A stretch of DNA of 64,000 nucleotides from Homarus americanus. Taxonomy: Eukaryota > Arthropoda > Malacostraca > Decapoda > Nephropidae. Numbering within the stretch: the first letter of the stretch is position 1; every line of letters starts with the position of its first letter. The stretch covers positions 10,147,817 through 10,211,816 of the forward strand of contig NW_024756914.1 of assembly GCF_018991925.1 (NCBI RefSeq), written 5' to 3'. Under the pieces are notes generated by a model, which searched no databases, had not been told where the DNA came from, and saw only the letters and a program-made list of their open reading frames with translations. Made by a program: the position numbers and the translations under genes. Shown piece by piece: positions 1 to 12,560 of the stretch.

Positions 1-1870
1 ACTTCGTCTTGAAGCTCCCTAGCGTCCCCGATCCTACCATAGCACTCGGTAGTCTATTCCACATATCCACAACTCTATTACCAAACCAGTGCTTGCCTAT
101 ATCCTTTCTGAATCGGAATTTATCTAATTTAAAGCCATTTGTTCTAGTTATTTCGTTATTACTGAGCTTCAGAACATCTTCCATTTTACCCTTGGTAATC
201 CCACTTACCCACTTGTACACCTCTATCATATCTCCCCTAACTCTACGCCTCTCTAATGAATGTAAGCCTAAGTTTTCAGTCTTTCTTCATATGGAAGGTT
301 TCTAATATGGATATTTTGTCATTCTTCTTTGTACTCTCTCCAAAATCTATGTCCATTCTATAATAAGGACACCAGAACTGAACTGCATAATCCATGTGTG
401 GCCTCACTAATGCTAGGTAAAGTTTCAAGATAACGTCAGCAGTTCTGTTACTCACAGACCTAGATATGAACCCAGAATCCTGTTTGCCTTGTTGCGAACG
501 CTAATACATTGTTTTCTAGGTTTCAAGTCGTTGCTAACAAATACACCTAGATCTTTTTCTACAAACTGAGTTTTCTATTTCCGTGTTACCTAGTTTATAC
601 TTAACGTTTGTATTCGTCTTCCCTATCTGTAGTACCTTGCATTTATCAGTATTAAATTCATTGCCAGTCTACTGACCACTCATGTAAGGTATCTAGATCT
701 CTTTGAAGGTGTTCAAAGTCACTGTCTGATATCACTCTTCCCATTTGGTATCATCTGCAAATTTACTAATCCTACTAGTTATGCCTAAATCAAGATCATT
801 AATGAATATAACAAACAGCAGAGGGCCTAATACAGATCCCTGGGGAACTCCACTTTTGACCGCTTCCCAGTCCTGACTTTAATCCATTTATGCTGACTCT
901 TTGTTTCCTACCAGTTAACCATGACCTAATCCATTTTAATACTGATCCACCTATTCCATGTGCTTCTACCTTCATATCAATCTCTCATGAGGACTCTATC
1001 GAATGCTTTACTGAAATCTAAATAAATTATATCATATGACTTATCATTATCTACCGCTTCATATTCTGAAAAAGCTAAAGCAAATTTGTGAGACAAGAAC
1101 GTCCCTGGGTGAACCCGTGCTGAGAAGAATGAATTAAGTTGAATGTTTCAAGGTGGCTTCTGATTTTTGTAGCAATAATTGACTCTGGCAACGCTCTATG
1201 ATTGACGTGAGACTAATGGGACGGTAATTTGATGCTATTGATTTATCACGCTTGAAAATCGAACTACATTTGCAAGTTTAAGCTTCTGGCACTGGCCCGA
1301 TTCTAATGACTTATTAACTGCTAATGGATTACTCAACTCATCTCTACATTCTTTTAATACCTCGTCTGGACGGCGTTTTATGGGAAGTTTGTTAATTACT
1401 TTACATCATCGTTACTAGTAATATTGATATTCATCAACATATTTTCTATACTGTCGTTATATATGAACTGGAAACTGTGCTAGGTTTTCATTTGTGAATA
1501 CTGAGGCAAAATGACTATTTAACGTACTACATTTCTAACTCATCATCAGTCATTTCTCCTGCTCGAAGTTTAGGGGACCTATTGTATCTCAACCTTTGAT
1601 TTATACAGTTGATAAAAAGCTTTGGGGTTATTTTCGATTCGTTTTACTTCATTTCATAATTTCTCTTTGCTCCTAATTTCTGTTTTTACCTGTCTTGTTA
1701 GGTTCTGATAGTAAGTAAGTGATTTTCGCCTTTCTTAACTTTTTCTATACTCCTTTCTTTTTCCTACAAGATCTAAGAGTCTATTATTCATCCATTTTGG
1801 TTGGTTCACGTATCAATCTGAATTTTCTTTTAGGGATGATGTTTATTTTGGGCATTATTGATTGTCGCAA
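1..1870 (-). mobile_element. CR1-like LINE relic, reverse transcriptase part (degenerate, runs off the left edge)
   Basis: Read on the minus strand this stretch carries the remains of a non-LTR reverse transcriptase of the CR1-like (jockey superfamily) type. The motif that would read [10 protein letters not shown] lies near 810-860, the FADDTK-type catalytic region near 740-770, and the 3'-side thumb and C-terminal part at 1-300. The same block order recurs at 7830-10456, so the two are copies of related families. Many frameshifts and stops break it and no long frame survives. The element's 3' end lies outside the window. Its upstream limit near 1870 is approximate. It is a dead relic; clade assignment is from motifs only. 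Confidence 0.8.
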
Positions 1871-1964
1871 TAAATTGTTCATAAGTAGCTACTAACTTTC
1901 TTCACTTTACGATCCTACAATTATAACTCTTACTTAACCTGAGATTTATCTCATTACACTACCA

Positions 1965-2094
1965 TATCTAATCTAACCTAACCAAACTCAATCTAACCTA
2001 ATCCTATCTTATCTAGCTAACCTAACCAGACTTAAACTAACCTAACCTACCTTAACCTAACCTAGGTTAGGTTAGGTTGGGCTGTGTTACGTTA
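1965..2094. repeat. Interstitial telomere-like CCTAA/TTAGG repeats, head to head
   Basis: About 95 bp of degenerate CCTAA-type units (1965-2063) turn at a CCTAGG centre (2061-2066) into TTAGG-type units (2064-2094), so the two halves face each other. (TTAGG)n is the usual arthropod telomere repeat. The perfect arms at the centre are about 12 bp. It could be an old end-to-end fusion point, but a repeat carried by a mobile element is at least as likely, since CCTAA units also occur inside the neighbouring inverted-repeat element. Confidence 0.75.
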
Positions 2095-2114
2095 GGATGA
2101 AATAAACAAATCCA

Positions 2115-2299
2115 GGTAAAAAAGTCACAGGGAAAAAAGTTACAGAAAAAAGGCACAGAAAAAACCTAACCTAACCTACGTGCATCATATATAAATTGTG
2201 TTGTCAATATGTAAAAGTCATATATTGTCAGTTAATAACGTTAATATATTTTTGATTTTATTACCTTAATTGTGACTTTTTTCCTGTGACTTTATTACC
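2115..2299. mobile_element. Small inverted-repeat element (185 bp, MITE-like)
   Basis: Imperfect terminal inverted repeats of about 30 bp border the stretch: the left end begins GGTAAAAAAGTCACAGG and the right end is the reverse complement of GGTAATAAAGTCACAGG. The interior has no open frame and includes a short CCTAA run (2165-2180). The size and the paired ends fit a MITE. No target duplication could be fixed, so the superfamily is unknown. Confidence 0.55.
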
Positions 2300-3424
2300 G
2301 TTCACCGAAATAAACTGGGGGGGGGGGGCAAGTCTTTAGAACTAGGTAATCCATCTATTCTTTACTATCTAAAATTTGTGTTTTAGTGAATAAACTGATG
2401 CTGTATTGTGTTGTACTTTACAGAGGCGTCAACTTCCCCCGTCAACTTTCCCGGTTTCAGTCCGTGGTGAAGATCTCTACTGAACAATGACCATACAAAC
2501 TAAATACTGAACCAGGTAAAAGTTTTCAGTGCCGCATATTTAATAAACTGTTTAAGTATAATTGTTTTATTGGTGTTAACATTGGTAAATACATCTGATG
2601 TGTTTTTTACATTAAGCCACGTGTTCAACTTCCACGGCTCTCTCTGTGTGGACGCCTCTCAAGACTACATGATCAATAATAGACCTTATCGTTGTCTGGG
2701 ACCCGAAGGACGATAGGTACAGTAACAGTGAAGGCTGACGCCACCTTCTTTGTTTACAACTGACGAACGCGGAGAGACTGGCGTGTATAACAGGACGCGC
2801 TCTGAACATTGATGCAACAAGATGACGGGAAATGTGGTACTGTGACGCGACCTTTTGTCTGTCGGCCACAGAGGTAAACAACTTCCTGGTGACGTCAATA
2901 GGACCCTACCACTCAGAGCACGCCACGTCAGCGATGCCTAAATTTAATTATACTACTGTCAATATTGTAAACCTATACTGTGAATGACCCAATATTGCAC
3001 CTATCTATTCTAATAAGTTACTTTTATTGCATTCTTACACTGTAGTTTTAAATGAATAATAAGAGAATTGGTGATCGTGTGGGACGCGATGAGAACGTTT
3101 ACAGTCCCTCCACAATGTGAGGAAGAGGCCGGAGCAATACACCTGTAGCTCGTAGTGGTGTTATGGGAGATGAGTGAATACGAATGGATACCTTACAGTA
3201 AAGCGAAAAATCTTTAATAGTCAAAATAAACCTGACTTGATGATAACAAAAACTTAAATCCAATCTGAAAATCATGGATCGCTAAACAACGAAACCGCTA
3301 TACTTTTTTTGGGTGGGGGTGGGATAGTGAATAATAAGGTTTTTGTCAGCCTCAACAGTGCAGGTGAGCGGATGACGTAAATGTTTAATATTTTGGAACA
3401 AAAAAGTGTTAATTTATCACCAAC
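2300..3424. other. Intergenic, no gene recognised
   Basis: There is a run of G at about 2318-2328 and otherwise ordinary mixed-composition DNA. The short frames on the minus strand at 2612-2898 show no recognisable domain or splice context. Confidence 0.5.
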
Positions 3425-5545
3425 ACTGAGGCAGCAGCTGCAGTATTTCCTCAGCACTCTTCCTCCACCTCCACGGAGGCAGCAGTAACGTGTTCCTCAA
3501 GCACTCCTTCCCTCCACACTCCACTGAGGCAGCAGCAGTAACGTTTTCCTCAAGCACTCCTTCCCTCCACTCCACAGGCAGGCAGTAACGTGTTCCTCAA
3601 GCACTCCTTCCTCCACTCCACGGAGGCAGCAGCAGGAAGCATTCTCCAGACACTCCCTTCCTCCACCCTCCACAGGCAGCAGCGGTAACTTGTTTCCCAA
3701 GCACTCCTTCCCTCCCCACTCCACCAGAGCAGCAGTAATGTTCTCCCAACCTCCTTCCTCCACACTCCGGAGGCAGCACGTATTCCTCAGCCTCCTTCCC
3801 TCCCCTCCACAGGCAGCAGATAACGTCTTCCTCCCACTCCTTCCCTCCACACTCCACCAGGGGGCTGTCCTCCACTTCCCTCCACTCCACCGGGCAGCAG
3901 CGAGTAACTGTTCCTCAACACTCCTTCCTCCCCACTCCACCGAGGCAGCAGAAAATGCTGTCCTCAAGCCTCCTTCTCCCCACCTCCCACTGAGGCAGCC
4001 GCAAGTAACTGTTCCTCAAGCACTCCTTCCCTCCCACTCCACCGAGGCAACCGTGTTCCTCAAGCACTCCTTCCCTCCCCTCCACAGAGGCAGCAGCAGT
4101 AACGTGTTCCTCAGCACTCCTTCCTCCCACCTCCACCAGGCAGCAGCGGGTAACGTTCCTCAAGCACTCCTTTCCTCCCACCAGGCAGCAGCGGTAACTG
4201 TTCCTCAAGCACTCCTTCCCTCCCACAATCCACCGAGGCAGCAGCGAGTAACTGTTCCTCAAGCACTCCTTCCTCACCTCCCGAGCAGCAGCAGTAACGT
4301 GTTCCTCAAGCACTCCTTCCCTCCACACTCACAGGCAGCAGAGTAACTGTTCCTCAAGCACTCCATTCCTCCCACACTCCACCGAGGCAGCACAGTCTTC
4401 CTCACACTCTCCCTCCCAGGCAGCAGCGGTAACTGTTCCTCAAGCCTCCTTCCCTCCCACACTCCACCGAGGCAGCAGCAGTAACTGTTCCTCAAGCACT
4501 CCTTTCCTCCACCACTCCACGTGCAGCAGCAGTAACTGTTCCTCAAGCACTCTTCCTCCCACAATCCACCGAGGCAGCAGCAGTAACTGTTCCTCAGCAC
4601 TCCTTCCCTCCACACTCCACGAGGCAGCAGCAGTAACGTGTTCCTAAGCACTCCTTCCCTCCCACCTCCACCGGGCAGCAGTAACGTGTTCCTCAAGCAC
4701 TCCTTCCCTCCCACACTCCACTGAGGCAGCAGCGAGTAACGTGTTCCTCAAGCACTCCTTCCCTCCCACACTCCACGGAGGCAGCAGCGAGTAACGTGTT
4801 CCTCAAGCACTCCTTCCCTCCCACACTCCACTGAGGCAGCAGCGAGTAACGTGTTCCTCAAGCACTCCTTCCCTCCCACACTCCACGGAGGCAGCAGCGA
4901 GTAACGTGTTCCTCAAGCACTCCTTCCCTCCACCTCCACCGAGGCAGCAGCGATAACTGTTCCTCAAGCACTCCTTCCCTCCCACACCTCCACCGAGGGG
5001 CAGCAGTAACGTGTTCCTCAAAGCCTCCTTCCCTCCCACACTCCACCGAGGCAGCAGCAGGTAACATGTTCCTCAAGCACTCCTTCCCTCCACACCTCCA
5101 CCGAGGCAGCAGCAGAGTAACTGTTCCTCAAAGCACTCCTTCCCTCCCACACTCCACAGGTAGCAGCGAAGTAACGTGTTCCTCCAAGCCTCCTTCCCTC
5201 CCACACTCCACCGAGGCAGCAGCGGGTAACGTGTTCCTCAAGCCTCCTTTCTCCCACTCCCACCGAGGGGCAGCAGCGAGTAACTGTTCCTCAACCTCCT
5301 TCCACCCACACTCCCACCGGGGGCAGCAGCAGCGAGTAACGTGTTCCTCAAGCACTCCTTCCCTCCCACACTCCACCGAGGCAGCAGTGAGTAACGTGTT
5401 CCTCAAGCACTCCTTCCCTCCCACAATCCACCGAGGCAGCCGCGAGTAACGTGTTCCTCAAGCACTCCTTCCCTCCCACACTCCACCGAGGCAGCAGTGA
5501 GTAACGTGTTCCTAAAGCACTCCTTCCCTCCCACAATCCACCGTA
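3425..5545. repeat. 55-bp minisatellite array (about 38 units)
   Basis: A GC-rich unit containing GAGGCAGCAGC, GTAACGTGTTCCTCAAGCAC and TCCTTCCCTCCCACACTCCA repeats every 55 bp. The GAGGCAG anchor falls at 4723, 4778, 4833 and 4888. In that part the base before the anchor alternates (CTGAGG versus CGGAGG), giving a 110-bp higher-order unit. Elsewhere units differ by many 1-3 base deletions. The long frames on both strands here are by-products of repetition and not genes. Confidence 0.95.
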
Positions 5546-7829
5546 CTAACATCCCTCTCACCCACATACCCTCAATGCGTTTCCATTATGTTCTCGGGTT
5601 TCCCACTCCCCTCTCACCTCCCCTCTCACCTCCCCTCTCACATCCTCCGGAACACCTACATTGTCATCTCAGTCTTTTTATTTTCTCCTTCAAACTCCCT
5701 TTTCGCTTTTACATTTCGACTCCAATCGCAGCCTCGCATCTCAGCAGACCAACTTGTTCCCCAACACCCGTAACTCTGCCACATAGTTAATAATGATAAG
5801 AAGGGGGTACAGTAGTGGGTACAGTAACTCCTGTGGGAGGCGGTGAAGGGTATATATGGCCGGGTCTTCCCCTCGCCACAGGCCAACCTTGTAGGTACAG
5901 ACCTCACCCCGCCCATCACCCCGCCCTACAAGGTCTAACACTGGATAATATATTAATTATTAAACACATACAGTACACATATTCACACTTCTCGAATGAC
6001 TCCTCGTTACATTGTTTCCTTCTATGAGATTTCACGTGTCTGGCTTACACAACATACTGTAGATAATATTACAACAATACTTCACCACAAAGGGTTGAGT
6101 TCTTTCATTCCAGAACTAACCCAAATACAGGGTTCCCTCACACCCACACGTTACACGTAGTTCAATATGTGTGATGCAATAAGTCATTGGGTACGACGAT
6201 AACCTGTTTAAACTGGCGAGTGGAGGCTTTGACTGGCTAATTATATTAAACCTTCTGACAGAAACTCTTTTGTCCGGCATAGACGCAAAAAATCCTTAGA
6301 AACTTGAAAGACATAAACAGGATTTGTTTACGGTGTTTCTCGTTGGCTGACACACAGTACACATTAGTTTACTGCTTCTGTGAGTTACCTATAATGAGGT
6401 GATCATCGAAAGTGATTGTCTATGGGATTTATATAAACGAAGACAAGATATTCATTAGATCTGACATTGATAATAATAACATGAACGCCAGCGTGAAATT
6501 TTCCTTAGTGTCTTGTTACTGACCAGCCTTCAGAAAACTAGTTTAGTCACTAGGCTGCCTTCGACTCGCCCAGCAGCATCGCTTCACACTTCTTTGGCCA
6601 ATTTTCAAAATGGCTCAACTAATTACGTCTTTCAGCGCGTAATCTAGGTAAAATATAAAGTAAATTATATATCTGGTTCAAAATAATATTACACGAATAA
6701 ATTATAAGCTTGGATAACTTTGTGCAACATTTAATGCATATACAAAGAGATTATCACACGTGTTTTAGTTTTAACTATCCTCTGTTGTGAAGTCGTCGAA
6801 TGCTCAACTTATGAGCTGTTGGGTTAGGTTGGTTGAGCTCAGTCTGGGAGTTCTTGTCTGGTGTCAAAAATTCAAAATTGATTGGCTTGTGTGCTGTTGC
6901 TTACAGTTCGAGGATCCGGTTCGATTTTTTTTTCCACTGGAGAACAATTCTTTGTAAAAAAAAAAAAACATTATTCAGTCAACGCAGACCAGTCTTGCCA
7001 TTCTGAAAACCCCAATCTAATCTAAGGTTCCTACTCGGCGTTTTAGCTGCCCTTGCAGGTCACTATGGCTAGGAAATGTGTGTGTGTGTGTGTGTGATGG
7101 TCGATTATTGTACAATCAAAGACAAAAGTCGTGTCACAGTTTTGTCCGAAGATTAAATATAACTGGTGAAACATTATGAGAGCCCTACCACAAGGCAGAG
7201 CGGCACCAAGAGTTTAGCCCTTCGGCATATGTTTTCACCAAATTTCAGTACACGACTTTTGTCTTTCAATGTACAAACACACTACTGTATATCAGCCGAC
7301 GGCTCTCTACCAAAAATACCTCGACAGCCTGACCCGGATATGCAACACTAACCAAACATGATATGCATGGCCAAGATCCTGTTTTTTTCGTATTTTTTTT
7401 ATAATACCCATTTTTTATGCAATCAAATTATTATCAAATTACTCCATCAGTAAAAAGATTTATGCTGCGTCACTACTTATACCTAACAGAATGGTTTTTA
7501 CCTCGTGCGGTGCTCAAGTTTATCAAGACTTTTGGGTATAACACTAAAAACCTCCAACACATGACTCGACTTTGTGATTACCGACAGCAACAGTCGGCGT
7601 AGAGGCCACACTTTTTTATACTTCAGAAACAACGAATATAAACTTAACATCATAATTAACGAGATTTGTAAAAAAAATTATAAGCTAAATTCGGTGGTTG
7701 CTTTAATTACTAAGTCTGTTTATTAACTGAAATCATGAGATTGTCTTCAGTGTTGGTTCATCCTCTACTGTAGTTGTGTATGTCTTATTCAGAGATAACA
7801 TAGAGCAGGCATGAGTCTGGCCAACACTA
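5546..7829. other. Intergenic; weak TATA-like site, (GT)n
   Basis: No coding region is recognised. A TATATAT box at about 5852-5858 sits in GC-richer DNA and could be a core promoter on the + strand, but no matching first exon was found. A (GT)n run lies at 7076-7096 and an A/T-rich tract at 6926-6970. The rest is unremarkable AT-rich sequence. Confidence 0.4.
7815..7829 (+). repeat. Left target-site duplication of LINE
   Basis: The 15-base GTCTGGCCAACACTA is found again at 10457-10471, just outside the other end of the LINE. A perfect 15-bp direct repeat on both sides is what target-primed reverse transcription leaves. Confidence 0.8.
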
Positions 7830-10456
7830 CACAAGAACATAAGAACATAAGAATGGAGGAAACTGCAGCGGGCCTATTGGCCCATACTGGGCAGTCCCAT
7901 TTACACCCAACCCCTATTGCTCATATAAGCATCCAACCTATGTTTGAAGCTATTCAGCGTATTCGAGTTAATGATGATATTTGGTAACTTGTTCCATTCA
8001 TCCACTACTCTGTTTCCAAACCAGTGTTTACCAATTTCGCGCCTAAATCTAAATTTGTCTAATATAAAACCATTGTTACGAGTTTGCTCCTGGTTGGATA
8101 GTTTGAGTACCTTTGTAATGTCCCGTTTGTTTAGCCCTGACTTCCATTTATACACCTCTATCATGTCGCCCCTCGCTCTACGTCTCTAGAGGGAGTGCAA
8201 ATTAAGATGCTTTAACCTGTCTCTGTACTCAAAGTTCCTAATGCCCAGGATTAGTCTTGTCATTCTCCTCTGGATTCTTTCCAAGGATTCTATATCCATT
8301 CTGTAATACGGTGACCAGAACTGAACTGCGTAATCCAGGTGAGGTCTCACACGCACAAGATACAATCTTAAGATGACCTCGCTAGTCTTGTAACTAACAC
8401 TCCTTTGTATGAACCCAAGTACCTTATTAGCCTTGTTACGAGCAAAAACACGTTGTTTACTTGGATTAAGATTCCTACTTTTCATTACTCCTGAATCTCT
8501 CTCACAGTCGGATTTCACAATTTCATCGTTGTTCATCTGGTAACTGGTTTCCCTGTTTACATCTCCTATACTGAATACTTTACATTTGTCCACATTGAAT
8601 TTCATCTGCCATTTTTCAGACCATTCGAAAAATTTGTTCAGATCTTCCCATAGTTTTGAGGAGTCCTCGTCAGATTTAATTTCACGTCCAATTTTAGTGT
8701 CATCAGCAAATTTACTTATGTTGCTGTCTATGCCGATATCTATGTCGTTTATGCATATAATAAATAATAATGGTCCAAGTACTGATCCTTGGGGAACTCC
8801 ACTAGTGACGTTGCTCCAATGGGATTTAGTGCCGTTAATGCTCACTCTCTGTTTCCTGTCCTGTAACCACGCCCTAATCCATTTTAGAATTTTACCTTTA
8901 ATGCCATGTGCTTCTACCTTTCTTATTAGTCTTTCGTGGGGGACTCTGTCGAAGGCTTCGCTAAAGTCGAGATATACCACATCATAATTGTGTCCCTCGT
9001 CCACCGATTCGAAAACTGATGAATAGAATGTTAATAGATTAGTTAAACATGAACGCCCACTTGTGAAGCCATGCTGGGAATCATTGATCAATTTGTGCTT
9101 CTCCAGGTGGTTTCGAATAGAGTTTGAAATGATTGCTTCCAGTAATTTGCCTACAAATGATGTTAGACTGATTGGACGGTAGTTAGAGGATAGTGATCTA
9201 TCCCCCTTCTTGAAAATCGGTATTACATTCGCTATCCTCCAGGATTCTGGTACTACACCTGTTTTTAAGGACATGTTAAACAACTTTGCTAAGGGCATAC
9301 TAAGCTGTTCCTTACATTCCTTTAATACTCTGGCAAATATCTCATTGGGACCAGGTGACTTATTAGGCTTTAGTTTGTCTATTTGCTTACTAACATCGTT
9401 ACTAGTCACTACTATCTCGCTTAATTTGTTTTCTTCACTATCTCTGAATAGAGTCGGTGCCTCGGGTATCATGTTTAAATTTTCGGTGGTGAAAACTGTT
9501 GAAAAATATTTATTCAGATTATTGCTCATTAGTCCGTCGATATCAGTTAGCTCGCCGGTATCTGACTGTATTGGCCCAATCTCTTCTCGTGTTTTAGTTT
9601 GATGCATTTGACAGAATCCCTTGGGGTTTGTCTTCGCCTCCCTTGCTATCCTCAGCTCATTATTCCTCTTTGCTTTCCTTATCTCGGTCTTAACCCTACC
9701 GGCCAATACCTTAAAATAATTCCGGAGGTAAATTTCGCCACGATTTATCCTCCTACCTATAGCCTTCCTTCGACCAATAATGTTCTTTAAATAATTATTT
9801 ACCCATTTAGGGTTATTGTTGTTTGATCTGAGTTTTTTGTATGGTATGTTCTACCTTTGTGCATTAAGTAACTCATTATTTAAATTGTCGTGGAACTCGG
9901 CAACCTCAGATCTCGTTATGAGGTCGGTTTCAACCGTCAGGTCCATGAAGTTCACCCCCAAGAGTGATGCCCCTTCTCTCAACTGCCTCTTCAAACTATC
10001 AAAGTTTGCCCTTCTGAAATCTGGGACTTTTGTGGAATTTTCCTTAACGTCTGCCCTGAAAATCTAACTGGAATCTAATTTCTTTGTGATCGCTGTTTGC
10101 AAGTTCGTTCCCTTCCTCGACATTACTAATGAGGTTTTCTCTGTTCGACAGAACTAAATCGAGTATATTACTACCCCGGGTGGGTTCGGTTATATGTTGA
10201 CTAGGAAACAGTCCTGGATCGTTTCGAGAAAATCCTCTGATTCTGAGTTACCCGTTAGGTCAATCCAAGTCCCAGGTTGCTCATGTCTTTCTGCCTCATT
10301 TACACACAATTGCAGGGTCTTAATTGTTTCTCTTACTAATGACAACACAACAGACACATATTGTTTCTCACTATTGATTTGTTTTTTCATTTTTGCACTT
10401 CTTTATGGTTCTTTATTATTATTATTATTATTATTATTTGGCCAGGACACGTATAT
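7830..10456 (-). mobile_element. CR1-like non-LTR retrotransposon, 5'-truncated, well preserved
   Basis: A minus-strand LINE of about 2.6 kb. Its 3' end (left side, 7831-7860) carries a TTCTTATG-type short tandem tail. The reverse transcriptase and C-terminal region occupy 7901-9706. Frameshifted remains of the AP-endonuclease domain can be read from about 9710 to 10390. Perfect 15-bp direct repeats flank it. The exact 5' border lies between about 10390 and 10456, where an (ATT)n run (10417-10438) and a few extra bases separate the coding remains from the target duplication. A 5' truncation is usual for LINEs. Confidence 0.88.
7901..9706 (-). pseudogene. CR1-like reverse transcriptase with a single nonsense codon
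   Basis: This is the reverse transcriptase of the LINE, which would copy the element's RNA at a nicked target site. Reading 9706 to 8186 gives 506 residues with the standard order of motifs: a KSPGPNEI-type block, [48 protein letters not shown] and the catalytic FADDTK. A TAG at 8186-8188 stops it. The same frame then continues to 7901 with the typical CR1 tail (WNKLPN and NSFKHRLD blocks), so one nonsense codon is the only break in about 1.8 kb. The endonuclease part upstream is out of frame. The element is non-autonomous as read but young by its state of preservation. An assembly error at the stop is possible. Confidence 0.9.
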
Positions 10457-10471
10457 GTCTGGCCAACACTA
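10457..10471 (+). repeat. Right target-site duplication of LINE
   Basis: Identical to 7815-7829. The base preceding and the base following differ between the two sides, so the duplication is exactly 15 bp. Confidence 0.8.
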
Positions 10472-10900
10472 GGCCAAATAAAGGCACAGCCTGCCCAAAA
10501 ACCGTGATTGACAAACTTACCTCGAACATAAAGAGATAAACGGTAAAGGTAATAATATGTAAATTTGATAGTTGTTCTGATTTATTAGGACAAACCACTA
10601 AACGAAGGATAAACGACCACCCGGATATATACAGTATACTTGTCGCTGGCGGTAATCGGAGCATCAGCGAAAAAGCAGTACAGCCTAGTGCATCCTGTGG
10701 GACACCGGCTAACAACATTAAAAATAATCTCTTAATTTTTTATTTGCCGACCATTAAAGTATTAACTGTCTTAGAATACATTAGTTATTAAAGGGTTGTA
10801 ATACGTTATACGGTCAACAAGTGATAGTTTCTGTAGTAATGTTGAATAGTTTGTGTTGTAATGATCAGATATTTTCCCACGAGTAGTTTTTAAAGGCTCT
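10472..10900. other. Intergenic, nothing recognised
   Basis: AT-rich unique sequence between the LINE target duplication and the ACC-type array. The open frames here are short and have no recognisable domain. Confidence 0.4.
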
Positions 10901-12560
10901 TCGCTAACCACCACCACTACTACAACCACCACACTGCCATCACCACAACCAAAACCATCATTTAGAACAACCACCACCACTGCTACAACCAATACAACCA
11001 CCACACTGCCATCACCACAACCAAAACCATCATTTAGAACAACCACCACCACTGCTACAACCAATACAACCACCACACTGCCATCACCACAACCAAAACC
11101 ATCATTTAGAACAACCACCACCACTGCTACAACCAATACAACCACCACACTGCCATCACCACAACCAAAACCATCATTTAGAACAACCACCACCACTGCT
11201 ACAACCAATACAACCACCACACTGCCATCACCACAACCAAAACCATCATTTAGAACAACCACCACCACTGCTACAACCAATACAACCACCACACTGCCAT
11301 CACCACAACCAAAACCATCATTTAGAACAACCACCACCACTGCTACAGCAGTAACCACCACTGCCATCACCACAACCAAAACCATCATTTTAGAACAACC
11401 ACCACCACTACTACAACCAATACAACCACTACCACTACCATCACCACAACCAAAACCATCATTTTAGAACAACCACCACCACTACAACCACCACCACTGC
11501 TACAACCAATACAACCACCACACTGCCATCACCACAACCAAAACCATCATTTTAGAACAACCACCACCATTACTACAACCAATACAACCACCACACTGCC
11601 ATCACCACCACCCACTACAACCACCACCCGCCACCACCACCACCACCACTACTACAGCTTCCTACCATACAGCCACCACCACCACCACTATCACCATCAC
11701 CACCACTACAACCACCACCTGTCACCACTACAACCACCACCACTACAACAACAACCACCACCACCACTACAACCACCACCACCACCACTACAACCACCAC
11801 CTCCACCTCTGTCACCACTACAACCACCACCACTACAACAACAACCACCACCACCACTACAACAACTGCCACCACCACTACCACTACAACTACCACCAGT
11901 CCACCACCACTACAACCACCACCACCACCACTACTACAACCACCACCACTATTACAACCACCACCACCACCACTATTACAACCTCCACCACCACTACAGC
12001 CACCACCCACTATTACAGCCACCACCACCTGTTACAATGCACCACCCTGCTACTGCAACCACTGCCACCACCACTGCAACCACCACCACCACTGCTACAG
12101 CCACCACCATCACTATCACCATCACCACCACTACAACCACCACCTGTCACCACTACAACCACCACCACTACAACAACAACCACCACCACCACTACAACCA
12201 CCACCACCACCACTACAACCACCACCTCCACCTCTGTCACCACTACAACCACCACCACTACACAACAACCACCACCACCACTACAACAACCCACCACCAC
12301 TACCACACAACACCACCAGTCCACCACCACTACAACCACCACCACCACTACTCCAACCACCACCACTACAACAACCACTACCACCACCATCACCACAAAC
12401 CATCATTTAGTGGTGGTGGTTGTTCTAAATTTTAGATCAACCACCACCACTACAACCACCACCACTACAACCACAACCACCACCACTACAACCACAACCA
12501 CGACCACTACCCACCACAATCTTCATTTAGAACAACCACCACCATCACAACCACTACCAC
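10900..12560. repeat. (ACC)/(ACT)-type trinucleotide array with a 72-bp higher-order unit
   Basis: Low-complexity CCA/CTA/CAA triplets fill the stretch. From about 10965 to 11400 a 72-bp unit ending in AACCAAAACCATCATTTAG is repeated five to six times almost without change, followed by looser copies to about 11600. From 11600 to 12400 the array is irregular ACC/ACT DNA, and 11700-12020 and 12110-12400 resemble one another over roughly 250 bp. The apparent Val-, His- or Thr-rich proteins on both strands come from the triplet repeat and are not credible genes. Confidence 0.95.

Noticed and set aside
3497..5536. Cys/Leu/Arg-rich proteins (CLRNTLL-like repeats) on the minus strand and Ser/Pro-rich ones on the plus strand
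   Set aside because: Products of the 55-bp minisatellite; 55 is not a multiple of three and frames change with each indel.
5850..5860. TATATAT box as a promoter
   Set aside because: No initiator-linked exon or coding sequence follows within several hundred bases; kept only as a remark.
10771..12435. Val/Gly-rich, His-rich and Thr-rich frames of 90-205 codons
   Set aside because: Generated by the ACC/ACT triplet array, open on both strands because the repeat lacks stop codons.
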